Source: Eshraghiella sp051880035
GTDB lineage: Bacteria > Bacillota > Clostridia > Lachnospirales > Lachnospiraceae
Direction of reading: 5' to 3'
Assembly (NCBI GenBank): GCA_051880035.1
Contig: JBJENE010000037.1
Location: forward strand, 1 to 47,191
DNA length: 47,191 nt
In this document: positions 25,703 through 33,896 of the stretch, piece after piece
How the letters are laid out: every line of letters begins with the position of its first letter
How positions within the stretch are numbered: the first letter of the stretch is position 1
Notes under the pieces: model-generated
The model's database searches: none
What the model was told of the DNA's origin: nothing
What the model saw: the letters and a program-made list of their open reading frames with translations, nothing else
Made by a program: the position numbers and the translations under genes

Positions 25703-27019
25703 TTACATTTTATAGCTATGATAAATTTCTTCTACTTTATCCCTGTTCATCATAAAGGCATCCACAACATCAGGATCGAAATCCGTTCCGCGCCCGTTTG
25801 ATATAATGTTATAACATTCTTCAAGAGGCATGGCGTCCCTATAACAGCGTTTCGCCGATACGGCATCAAACACATCTGCCACGGCCATGATGCGGGCACA
25901 AAGCGGTATGTCCGTTTCTTTCAATCCGTCCGGATATCCCCTTCCATTCCATTTTTCATGATGATAACTTGCAACCTGAAATGCCATATTTTCATATTCA
26001 CCGTCAAAAAGATGTCCGAATGTGTCTTTGATAATCCTTCCGCCGATTACCGGATGTTCTTTCATTTTATCAAATTCTTCGTCCGTAAGCTTACCCGGTT
26101 TCTGCAAAATCGCATCAGGAATACCAATTTTACCGATATCATGCATTGGCGCAGACTTTTCCAGATTATCTATAAAGTCCTTTGTGATTACATTCTTATA
26201 TTTTGCTTTTTTTCTCAAATTTTTAGCTATCAAAACAGCATATGCAGAGGAGCGTCTGATGTGCCCGCCGGTATTGTCGTCCTTATTTTCCACCAAAGTT
26301 GCAAATCCCATTACCATTTCACGATGATAGTGTTCCAATCCGTGAATTGTAGGATTCTCCATATTCAGATAGATACTGATTATAATCAGCATAACAGCCA
26401 TGCAGGATACCAGCGATTCCGGATAAATAATCTGCAATGACATTATGATAATTATAAATACCAGTGTAGCCTCCAATCCTTTTCTCTTGTTTTGGGAAAT
26501 ATATCTGTATTTTGCTATAATGACGGCAATCGTCAGTGCGCAATAGATTGCAACGCTGCCGAAGCAGATATAGACCGCCGTTCCCATTGAATAATTTGTA
26601 TATTGTCCCTGAACAAACCGAATGTCCGGAAGAAAAACCGTTGTCAGGCAAACAGCAATCAGGCTCGGCAAAACATACGCTGCCTTTACCCATTTCTTTT
26701 TGGATATTCCTATCGTAACAGATACCCAATACCAAAACAGCAAAGTAACAAATAACTCATATGCCACAAACATTCCCCAGTGTACCAACAGGTTTACAAA
26801 CTTTGGAATCAGGTCCGGATAATTAACCGTGCACGCGGTAACACCGTCAAAGAGAACGGCTATTTCCGCCACAATAAAAATTGCGTCAAATATATGGTTG
26901 CAATTGGACCTGTGTGTAAGCCGGTTCAGATTGTTTCCTTCTTTAATAAAAATAATTCCGATACACATCAGAATCAGCAGACACATTATCTGCGTTTTGC
27001 ACCATTGCAATATTATCAT
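25703..27019 (-). CDS. HD-GYP domain protein with seven or so N-terminal membrane helices
   Basis: A 438-residue membrane protein. About 210 N-terminal residues form 6-8 hydrophobic segments (for example CLLILMCIGIIFI, YELFVTLLFWYWVSV, AVYICFGSVAIYCALTIAVII), a MASE-like sensor without a recognised name. The cytoplasmic HD-GYP domain (about 235-435) has MHDIGKIG (HD) and the GYP-type HHEKWNGRGYPDGL, with metal-ligand histidines intact, so cyclic-di-GMP phosphodiesterase activity is expected. GGAGAG lies before the ATG. It is the first gene of a minus-strand run followed closely by the TIR gene. Confidence 0.9.
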   Translation of the reverse strand: MIILQWCKTQIMCLLILMCIGIIFIKEGNNLNRLTHRSNCNHIFDAIFIVAEIAVLFDGVTACTVNYPDLIPKFVNLLVHWGMFVAYELFVTLLFWYWVSVTIGISKKKWVKAAYVLPSLIAVCLTTVFLPDIRFVQGQYTNYSMGTAVYICFGSVAIYCALTIAVIIAKYRYISQNKRKGLEATLVFIIIIMSLQIIYPESLVSCMAVMLIIISIYLNMENPTIHGLEHYHREMVMGFATLVENKDDNTGGHIRRSSAYAVLIAKNLRKKAKYKNVITKDFIDNLEKSAPMHDIGKIGIPDAILQKPGKLTDEEFDKMKEHPVIGGRIIKDTFGHLFDGEYENMAFQVASYHHEKWNGRGYPDGLKETDIPLCARIMAVADVFDAVSAKRCYRDAMPLEECYNIISNGRGTDFDPDVVDAFMMNRDKVEEIYHSYKM

Positions 27020-27062
27020 AAGGTCTCTCCATGGTTTATCTTAAAAAAGTGTAATATATATT

Positions 27063-27091
27063 ATAATATATAAATGAAGTTATCTTGTCAA
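27063..27091 (-). promoter_or_regulatory. Promoter of the HD-GYP/TIR transcription unit
   Basis: On the minus strand consensus TTGACA (27086-27091), a 17-bp spacer and TATTAT (27063-27068). The -35 lies inside the last codons of the macro domain gene. Confidence 0.65.
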
Positions 27092-27634
27092 ATATGGCTT
27101 GGGGGTGTGGACAGGAAAGTGCAACTTATCAACTTCACTTTTATATGCAGTTTCTGTCGCAGAATCAAACAAAACCCATTCTACAAAATCAAAGCTACTC
27201 CCGTTATTCTCTAAAATCCGGCTCACCGCCTTAACAGCAACCTTGGCGGCAAGTTCCACCGGATAACCATACACTCCGGTTGATATGGACGGAAATGCAA
27301 TACTCCTTATACCATGCTCCATTGCCAGCTGCATAGAATTGAAATAACAGCTTGCAAGAAGTTCCTCCTCATTACTTCTGCCACCATTCCAAATCGGACC
27401 CACGGTATGTATTACATAATCACATGGCAGGTTATATGCCTTTGTAATCTTTGCCTGTCCTGTTTCACAGCCATGAAGAGTTCTGCACTCAGCTAAGAGT
27501 TCCGGTCCCGCCGCCCTGTGAATGGCCCCATCAACTCCGCCTCCTCCCAAAAGAGAGCGGTTGGCAGCATTTACGATTGCCTGAACATCTGTAATTTTCG
27601 TAATATCGCCTTTTACTGTTTTGATTGAATACAT
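27080..27634 (-). CDS. Macro domain protein (ADP-ribose processing, YmdB-like)
   Basis: A 184-residue single macro domain. IVNAANRSLLGGGGVDGA and IHRAAG form the ADP-ribose binding loop with the catalytic-loop glycines. VIHTVGPIW and FPSISTGVYGYPVE complete the pocket. The length matches O-acetyl-ADP-ribose deacetylases of the YmdB type (about 175-180). It would hydrolyse ADP-ribose esters or remove ADP-ribose modifications. GGGAGGTG precedes the ATG. Its position next to a TIR protein is suggestive because TIR enzymes can generate ADP-ribose products. Confidence 0.92.
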   Translation of the reverse strand: MYSIKTVKGDITKITDVQAIVNAANRSLLGGGGVDGAIHRAAGPELLAECRTLHGCETGQAKITKAYNLPCDYVIHTVGPIWNGGRSNEEELLASCYFNSMQLAMEHGIRSIAFPSISTGVYGYPVELAAKVAVKAVSRILENNGSSFDFVEWVLFDSATETAYKSEVDKLHFPVHTPKPYLTR

Positions 27635-27683
27635 TTTTCACCTCCCTGATTATTATATTAGAAGTAAATTAACTCATTTAATT

Positions 27684-29030
27684 TTACAAACCGACAATAT
27701 CCAAATCTACTAACATTCGTCCAATCTTCTGTTCTTTCAAAAGATAACACATGTAGATTGGCAGATATGTCACTGTTCCTTCCGTTTCTACATTTCCAAC
27801 AGAAAAAACATACGCTTTCTCGAGATGATAATCCGGAACATTCATAAAATTGTCCAAAGCTTTGTGTGATTTATATGCTTTTCCGGACTTAACTTCAATC
27901 GGAACAACTTTTCCACTCATTTCTATCGCAAAATCCATCTCACCTATATTCTTTTTTTTACAGAAATATACTTCAAAACCATTAGCTGTTAATTGCTGTG
28001 CAACAAAATTTTCAAAATGGGCTCCGTTATTTACTTCTCCGTTTTTATTGATTAATTCTATTTTTGTTTCCGCCGGATATGCGCTTGTAAGCAATCCAAT
28101 ATCACTTGAAAAAAGTCTGAATACATTACTACTCCTGCTTGCCATAAGAGGAATAACCGGTGCATCTGCATTATAAACAGGCAAAGCCACCCCTGCATCC
28201 TTCAGCCATAAAAAACTATTTTCGTACCTATCAAACTTAAGTTCTTTATCAAGCATTGTGAAAACAAATTTCTTATTCTGCTTATTTAATTCAGCGGGAA
28301 TAATTTCATATATGGATTTCAACCTAAGCTTTTTGTTCTCCAGTTCATACTGAGAAAAATCTTCTTTATAAAGTGTTATTATGTCCCGTTGTACCTTATC
28401 AACCTCTCGAATATCCTTAGTTTCAATATAGGTTTTTACGGCATCCGGCATTCCTCCAACAATGAGATATACAAAAAACATAGACAACAGCTTCTGATGT
28501 ATAAATTCATCCAAAGGACTGCATGTTTCAAATTTCTCTTTTAACATATCTAATGTAGTTTTTGAAACACCATTTGCCACCATGAACTCTTCAAAGTCCA
28601 TAGGATACATCCTTAGTACAGTTAAGTATCCCACCGGGGCCGACGCTATTCCTTTAAGTTCTACCCCTAATAAAGATCCGCTCATTACATACTTAAAGCT
28701 TCCCTCATCTACAAGGAACTTTATTTTGGTTACTATTTCCGGGCATTTCTGAATCTCATCAAAGAAAACAACAGTTTCATGCGGCTTACAATTTTCCGGC
28801 ATAATCATTTTTAATTTAATCAAAAAATCTTCGGCACTCATTTCTGCGTTTAAATATGAAATCATATCCGGCTGATCAATAAAGTTTACTTCAAACTTAG
28901 CATATCCGCTCTTTTCAATCTCATCTCTTATGAGCCAGGTTTTTCCCGTCTGTCTTGCTCCTGTCACCAATAACGCTTTTTTTGAATTTGCAAGCCATTC
29001 TCCAACCGTAATGGAATCTTTTCTATACAT
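27684..29030 (-). CDS. ATP-binding protein, AAA/DUF4143 family
   Basis: A 448-residue protein of the common AAA_14-DUF4143 family. Walker A GARQTGKTW lies at 24-32, Walker B VVFFDEIQKCPEI at about 87, and sensor MSGSLLGVEL near 116. The C-terminal DUF4143 half ends in FVAQQLTANGFEVYF and GEMDFAIE, then VPIEVKSGK, a PD-(D/E)xK-like pattern common to the family. Function is unknown; many genomes carry several paralogues. GGAGGTGTG precedes the ATG. Its promoter is embedded in repeats (29061-29146). Confidence 0.9.
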   Translation of the reverse strand: MYRKDSITVGEWLANSKKALLVTGARQTGKTWLIRDEIEKSGYAKFEVNFIDQPDMISYLNAEMSAEDFLIKLKMIMPENCKPHETVVFFDEIQKCPEIVTKIKFLVDEGSFKYVMSGSLLGVELKGIASAPVGYLTVLRMYPMDFEEFMVANGVSKTTLDMLKEKFETCSPLDEFIHQKLLSMFFVYLIVGGMPDAVKTYIETKDIREVDKVQRDIITLYKEDFSQYELENKKLRLKSIYEIIPAELNKQNKKFVFTMLDKELKFDRYENSFLWLKDAGVALPVYNADAPVIPLMASRSSNVFRLFSSDIGLLTSAYPAETKIELINKNGEVNNGAHFENFVAQQLTANGFEVYFCKKKNIGEMDFAIEMSGKVVPIEVKSGKAYKSHKALDNFMNVPDYHLEKAYVFSVGNVETEGTVTYLPIYMCYLLKEQKIGRMLVDLDIVGL

Positions 29031-29050
29031 GAATTCACACCTCCAACTAT

Positions 29051-29079
29051 ATAATATATCATTTGCCCCGTTTTTTCAA
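29051..29079 (-). promoter_or_regulatory. Promoter of the AAA/DUF4143 gene, embedded in a repeat
   Basis: On the minus strand TTGAAA (29074-29079), a 17-bp spacer and TATTAT (29051-29056). One GGGGC repeat unit lies entirely within the spacer. Confidence 0.65.
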
Positions 29080-29146
29080 TTAATAATGTGATATATTGCC
29101 CCGTTTTTGCGATTTATATTCATGTAAATTGCCCCGTTTTTGCGAA
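29061..29146. repeat. Three direct repeats with exact 33-bp period upstream of the AAA/DUF4143 gene
   Basis: The unit TTGCCCCGTTTTTGCG (first copy variant: ending TTTTTTC) recurs with GCCCCG starting at 29065, 29098 and 29131, always 33 bp apart; the sequence between units is not conserved. 33 bp is close to three helical turns, so bound proteins would sit on nearly the same face. Confidence 0.85.
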
Positions 29147-29166
29147 AATTCTATTATTAATCATCC

Positions 29167-30861
29167 TCAATACTTATCAAAACTATGGTATAACTTTTTT
29201 ACTGTTTCATAAGATAATTTGGGTCTTCTATATTCATCCACGATACCCTTATTGTTCATAGTCCTTGGTCTTACACCAAACCAGCTGTCGCACACCCTGC
29301 AATCGCAGAACTGCCAGATATAAATTCCGCTACAACCTTCCTGCTCAAATACTGCTGTAATCTGTTGCTCAAGAACTTCCGCCTGATATTCCTCAGACCA
29401 TTTGGCATGTGACGGAGTGCGGTATCCATAGATAGCTCCTGCCCCTATTTCGGAAACTAAAAAAGGTTTTCCCTTACTTTCCGTACTCGTCTGCAGATAT
29501 TCGTATAAGTCATTTAAATATTCTTTGACCGGTGTATCATGATACCACTTCGGATATATATTGTAAGATATAACCTCAGGATATCCCAAACAGATATCCG
29601 TTTTTATCTGACAGCTTGCAGAAGAGCGAGGACGGAACTGATCCAGTTCTTCTATCAGGGCATACTGAGCTGAATAACATTTTTTCCCATACTCCGTATG
29701 ACTGGCACATTCGTTTAGAATCCCCCATATATAAATACAAGGATGATTGTAATGGGCGGTAATCATTTCACGGATACAATCCTCACACTGACGCTCAAAA
29801 TTCGGATTGCGCATATTTTCTTCAGACAGACCTCTTGCATGATTTTCTTCCCACACAAGAATTCCCTGCTCATCACATAAATCAAGAAATATTTCATCAT
29901 TTGGATAGTGTGAAGTTCTGATGGAATTCGCCCCCAAATCCTTTGCAACCATCAGATCATATTGTATTGCTGAAAATGGCAAGGCACATCCAAACTGTGG
30001 ATGATCCTCATGACGGCAAAAACCTTTGATAAATATTTTTTGGCCATTGAGAAGTATATCTCTTCCGTTAATTCTTACTTCACGAAAACCTACTCTGTCA
30101 ATTAAATCATCAATAATATCAATTTCCCCGGCATCTTCCTTTTTAAGAATTGCATTAAGATAATATAATTGTGGATTTTCAGGTGCCCAGTTTTCCACAC
30201 CGTGGCATGTAATTTTCTCGGTATGAAAGCATTTTGTTTCGCCGCCGTCCAGTTCAATTGAAAGTTTTACCCATACCGATTCATCTAACTTAATGTCTAC
30301 AAACCCTTTAAATCTTTCATCCGACAAATTACATAAACATATCTCAGCTTTTCCCTTCCAGTCCCGGTAATCATTCTGCGCCATCGGTGTAAAATGTATC
30401 CACTTTATATAAACATCCCGGATTTGCTCCAATACAACCGGTCTCGAAATTCCTCCATAAGACTGATAATCATTGGGAATGTGCAATGCGGACTCCTCGC
30501 TAAAAGAATTGTCAACAATTATCTCAAGTGTATGTATCCCCGGTTCCAAATCTTTAACTACCGCTTCAAAGATTGTATAGGCATTATAATGCTGTGCGAC
30601 TTTTTTCCCATCTACCAGAACCGTGGCTGTATGGCTTACTCCCTTAAACTCCAGGCGCACATTACCTGCAGCTTCAAAGTTGCACATATAAGATGCTTTT
30701 CCGCGGTATGTTACAGTATCAGGATATGTTTCCCAACAGCTTGGTACATTTACCTTGATTATTTTATCTTTTTGTTCTCCCTCTATAGTGTGAAAATCCC
30801 ACAAGCATCCGGTAAGTTCTTTACTTTTCCTAATTTTGTGTGTTTCAAAGTTTCGAATCAA
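29167..30861 (-). CDS. Glycoside hydrolase family 2 (beta-glucuronidase/beta-galactosidase-like)
   Basis: A 564-residue cytoplasmic enzyme with no signal peptide. The N-terminal sugar-binding domain (about 1-155) contains NVPSCWETYPDTVTYRGKAS. An Ig-like domain follows, then the TIM barrel from about 265. GFCRHEDHPQFG is typical of GH2. The acid/base Glu is in WGILNECASH and the nucleophile Glu in VSEIGAGA. The compact size resembles beta-glucuronidases more than LacZ (about 1000), but the substrate is not readable. The start is TTG at 30861, supported by AAGGAG 9 nt upstream and by absence of another suitable start. It lies 32 nt after the upstream hypothetical gene. Confidence 0.9.
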   Translation of the reverse strand: MIRNFETHKIRKSKELTGCLWDFHTIEGEQKDKIIKVNVPSCWETYPDTVTYRGKASYMCNFEAAGNVRLEFKGVSHTATVLVDGKKVAQHYNAYTIFEAVVKDLEPGIHTLEIIVDNSFSEESALHIPNDYQSYGGISRPVVLEQIRDVYIKWIHFTPMAQNDYRDWKGKAEICLCNLSDERFKGFVDIKLDESVWVKLSIELDGGETKCFHTEKITCHGVENWAPENPQLYYLNAILKKEDAGEIDIIDDLIDRVGFREVRINGRDILLNGQKIFIKGFCRHEDHPQFGCALPFSAIQYDLMVAKDLGANSIRTSHYPNDEIFLDLCDEQGILVWEENHARGLSEENMRNPNFERQCEDCIREMITAHYNHPCIYIWGILNECASHTEYGKKCYSAQYALIEELDQFRPRSSASCQIKTDICLGYPEVISYNIYPKWYHDTPVKEYLNDLYEYLQTSTESKGKPFLVSEIGAGAIYGYRTPSHAKWSEEYQAEVLEQQITAVFEQEGCSGIYIWQFCDCRVCDSWFGVRPRTMNNKGIVDEYRRPKLSYETVKKLYHSFDKY

Positions 30862-30893
30862 ATTAATAAACTCCTTTTCTCTTTATTAATGTC

Positions 30894-32027
30894 TTATAAC
30901 AACGCCCTCAATTCGCGCCGAATATTCTCCACCTGCTTAATGGCTCTCGTAATTCTTTTCTGTGCTTTACTAATCTGTATATCCGTTAATACATCCGTTA
31001 ATCCAATATCAAACCACATATCTATCGCTGTAGCCAAACTTCCATACTTCAATTGAATTATCTTATTCATCTGCAAAATTTGCAACTCCGCATTCAAACT
31101 GTTCAGTGCATTCTGCGCCTGCTGCATATCCACATCCGCTTCAGAAAGTGCAGAATACTTCATATAGGATGCTAAAAAGCCCTGAGTCATCATATCCCAG
31201 AAACTGGCGGCTCTGCTGTCATTCATTGAGCTTTGTACCTGCACTAAACATTCCAGCGCATAATCTGCGGCATATATCGCACATTCTATTTCATATTCCA
31301 AATCCTGTTGTTCTTCCGGTTCATCCTGCAAATACTCCGGGAGTTCCAGATTCTGTTCTTTGGCAACCCAAACAACAATATCTTCATTACAATACTGAAC
31401 CAGCTCCGACAAATCCTCATCTCGGAACTGTACACCTGCATCCACTGCTCTTGTAATAAATTTGCTTGCCCCGTATTCATCGTTAAAGAATAATTCCCGT
31501 ACTACTTCCAAGACTTCATCATTACTTCCAAATCCCGTAACCGCCTGCAAACGCGCCCTGGCATATTCCGGTTTCCAATCATAAAAAGCATCAAAAAAAT
31601 TGCTCCATGAAATCGGAGTACCGGTATCAGGATATAACTCCTCCTCGTACTCAGCAGCAATATCCGACGGAGCAGATAATTTATACCTCTTTACCAGATC
31701 AATTATGAGCTCGTCATCAACGCAACCATACAAAACCTCTAAGTCCTGCGCTGTAAACACATCCGCAGATTGATACAATGCCTTCTTAAAACTCTCCTCT
31801 TCACACAAATCAATGATTTCAACGAGATTCTCTCCTGAAAACTTCACACCATTCTGCAATGCTCTGTTCAGGAGTCCGGTAGCTCCTTTCTTATCCTCAA
31901 AGCCGATAATAACGAGTGCATCAACTATTTCATTAGGAGTGCCCATGTCCTCCAGAGATGAAATCCTGCTTACGGCAGTGCTAACCGCCCAGTTATTTAT
32001 TTTTTCATAATATTCAGACCAAAGCAT
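30894..32027 (-). CDS. Unrecognised protein built from an internal duplication
   Basis: A 377-residue acidic protein I cannot assign. Residues 2-77 and 140-217 are duplicates: both start with an aromatic WSEYYEK/WSNFFDA box, share GFEDKKGATGLLNRALQNG versus EYGASKFITRAVDAG, and end in KFSGENLVEIIDLCEEE versus QFRDEDLSELVQYCNED. A third copy of only the last element (FTAQDLEVLYGCVDDE) lies at about 91-106. The C-terminal 130 residues are helical and may form coiled coil. No signal or membrane segment was seen. ATG at 32027 is favoured over an upstream TTG at 32048 because the duplication starts exactly there. Cytoplasmic scaffold or chaperone-like role is only a guess. Confidence 0.6.
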   Translation of the reverse strand: MLWSEYYEKINNWAVSTAVSRISSLEDMGTPNEIVDALVIIGFEDKKGATGLLNRALQNGVKFSGENLVEIIDLCEEESFKKALYQSADVFTAQDLEVLYGCVDDELIIDLVKRYKLSAPSDIAAEYEEELYPDTGTPISWSNFFDAFYDWKPEYARARLQAVTGFGSNDEVLEVVRELFFNDEYGASKFITRAVDAGVQFRDEDLSELVQYCNEDIVVWVAKEQNLELPEYLQDEPEEQQDLEYEIECAIYAADYALECLVQVQSSMNDSRAASFWDMMTQGFLASYMKYSALSEADVDMQQAQNALNSLNAELQILQMNKIIQLKYGSLATAIDMWFDIGLTDVLTDIQISKAQKRITRAIKQVENIRRELRALL

Positions 32028-32081
32028 ATTTACCCACAAATAATCCAACCATCACAGATTGTGATTGGATTTTCCTTTTTC

Positions 32082-32252
32082 TCAATTACCACCGAATTTT
32101 TTATCTGCAAAATTCTCATCTTCCTCATCAGATAAGCCTTCTGACCCATTCATCATTTCATTAAATGCCATAAAATCCACAGCTCTTTCAAATGTATCCA
32201 GTTCCCCATCATGATCAAAATCAAATAAACTTCCAAAAAATCCTTTATCCAT
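32082..32252 (-). CDS. 56-residue EF-hand-like acidic microprotein
   Basis: A small ORF with AGGAGA about 6-8 nt before the ATG at 32250-32252. It starts MDKGFFGSLFDFDHDGELD and contains DFDHDGELDTFE, a calcium-type EF-hand loop (DxDxDG). The rest is strongly acidic. It lies upstream of the duplication protein on the same strand. Small EF-hand-like proteins of this kind are seen in Lachnospiraceae with no established function. An in-frame ATG two codons upstream is too near the ribosome site. Confidence 0.65.
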   Translation of the reverse strand: MDKGFFGSLFDFDHDGELDTFERAVDFMAFNEMMNGSEGLSDEEDENFADKKFGGN

Positions 32253-32333
32253 ATGCATTCTCCTTCAAAAGTCAATTTTAGTTGCTCAATTATGTTTATG
32301 TTCCAATTTTACCACAACCAGATGTACAATAAA

Positions 32334-32353
32334 CCGTCCTCGGTTCAAGACGG
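32334..32353 (-). terminator. Weak hairpin downstream of the RES-domain gene
   Basis: CCGTC pairs with GACGG with a 10-nt loop, followed on the minus strand by TTTATTG, about 70 nt after the RES gene stop. The region 32253-32421 holds nothing else that I can support. Confidence 0.35.
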
Positions 32354-32421
32354 CAGGAATTGTTTTTTCATTTTTTCTTCTTTTATTTGTATGTGTATAA
32401 TGTAAAACTCCAAAAATCTTC

Positions 32422-33834
32422 TTATAAATTCTCATAATTCCCCATATTTTCAAATCTGAAATCAAACACTGCATGCTTATGAAGTATTTGATTCATCAAT
32501 TGATAAAATTCTTCAAACTGTTCTTTTAATTTTTCTTCATCTATAGCTTGTCTATGCCGTGCCTCTGTTTTATTAATGCATTCCTGGATTTTAAAATCAC
32601 GATTTGCATACAGTAAACTTGCATGATCATAGAGCAAATCCAAATAACTAAAAATGAGTTCGCTATTTTGGTAATTGCCTTCCATCAGTGCATTATATGT
32701 TTTGATTACACATTTACAGACATCTGTCAATTCTATCATATAATCGCCATAAAAAGGTACTTGGTTCATAAACATTTGAATACCATTAATGTAATCTTTT
32801 ATTTTTTCTAATATATCATTGTACTTCTGAAAATCACTATTTACATCAAGATATCCTATATCTGAAACAGTAATTTTTTCAGCTAATCTTCTATCCAGTC
32901 CATCCGCTCTATACTCCTTTACAGGTAGTGCAATATTAATTGCCCCCATACCGTCAACAAGATTCGTATTAAGTGAAGACTTATATCTTACTCCATCAAA
33001 TTCATCAGTCTCCCTTATCCATTGCATAAACAACTGTGGAAACACATATTCTTCAACAAATTTGGTATTCCTATCTTTTACTTTAACAGAGCATGCTGCC
33101 GCAATTGGATATATCATTATGTATCTGAGCAAAAATTTATAATACACATCCACATCTTTCTTATCCTGCCGTCTTGCATTCAGTAACCAACAAGTAATAC
33201 TGGATAGTACATCTACTGGTCTGAAAGAAAAATCCACCAAAACCAATCCGTTATCATTGTCTTCATCAATAAGCATTTGGCAGTAACTAAATTGTTTTGG
33301 CATCCCACACTCAAACCACGCTAATTCTCTATCACTTGCAAGATATAAGCAAGGAGATCCCGCGACACTATACCGATAAGCACCTACTCGATTTCTCAGT
33401 GTCTTTTTAATGTGAAACAGCTGCATTTTTTTCTCTTTACTGTCTTCTCCAGCTTTTATACGAAAATCACCCTGTCGGATTCTATAATAGAAACCACCGT
33501 TTTCCCTCCATGAATATCTGGTATAAAAATATGGCTTCATTCTTTCAAATAACTGAAAACCTTTTTCATATGTAGCCTTTATTAACCCTCTATCATTTAA
33601 TTCAAGAATTTCCGGTATGATTAAACAAATGTCCTGAAGTTCCCCCAACTCGTCTTTTAATAGATTTACAAAGTCTTCTCCCAGAAAGGAATTATCACCC
33701 TTTACTGCATCGCAGATATCACAATAAAATTGATTGCAATGTTCTCTCATATATTCTGTGATATTTTTATCTCCTCTGAACAAATCAAAATTGTACTTCA
33801 GAAGCACTTGGTATATTCTATCATCTTTTATCAT
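32422..33834 (-). CDS. RES-domain-like protein
   Basis: A 470-residue protein. Residues about 120-230 show the RES pattern: FYYRIRQGDFRI (conserved Arg), then RVGAYRYSVAGSPCLYLA and SDRELAWFECGMP (conserved Glu after the lYlA strand), followed by LVLVDFSFRPVDV. RES proteins such as toxins of Xre-RES systems degrade NAD. The 100-residue N-terminal and 240-residue C-terminal helical extensions are not recognised, so this is much larger than typical RES toxins (about 150-220). No Xre-type antitoxin is adjacent. The start is uncertain: ATG 33834 or TTG 33885. It follows the AbiEii gene closely. Confidence 0.55.
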   Translation of the reverse strand: MIKDDRIYQVLLKYNFDLFRGDKNITEYMREHCNQFYCDICDAVKGDNSFLGEDFVNLLKDELGELQDICLIIPEILELNDRGLIKATYEKGFQLFERMKPYFYTRYSWRENGGFYYRIRQGDFRIKAGEDSKEKKMQLFHIKKTLRNRVGAYRYSVAGSPCLYLASDRELAWFECGMPKQFSYCQMLIDEDNDNGLVLVDFSFRPVDVLSSITCWLLNARRQDKKDVDVYYKFLLRYIMIYPIAAACSVKVKDRNTKFVEEYVFPQLFMQWIRETDEFDGVRYKSSLNTNLVDGMGAINIALPVKEYRADGLDRRLAEKITVSDIGYLDVNSDFQKYNDILEKIKDYINGIQMFMNQVPFYGDYMIELTDVCKCVIKTYNALMEGNYQNSELIFSYLDLLYDHASLLYANRDFKIQECINKTEARHRQAIDEEKLKEQFEEFYQLMNQILHKHAVFDFRFENMGNYENL

Positions 33835-33896
33835 CCCACATACATTACCTTTCTCTCTTCTCGTATTGTCGCATATTGTTTCCAAGCTTAATGCAA

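Noticed and set aside
25958..26440. Plus-strand frame of 160 codons opposite the HD-GYP gene
   Set aside because: Antisense to an intact domain with all motifs; no independent coding evidence.
29061..29146. CRISPR array
   Set aside because: Only three short units of about 16 bp at 33-bp period, promoter-embedded and with no cas genes; better explained as operator sites.
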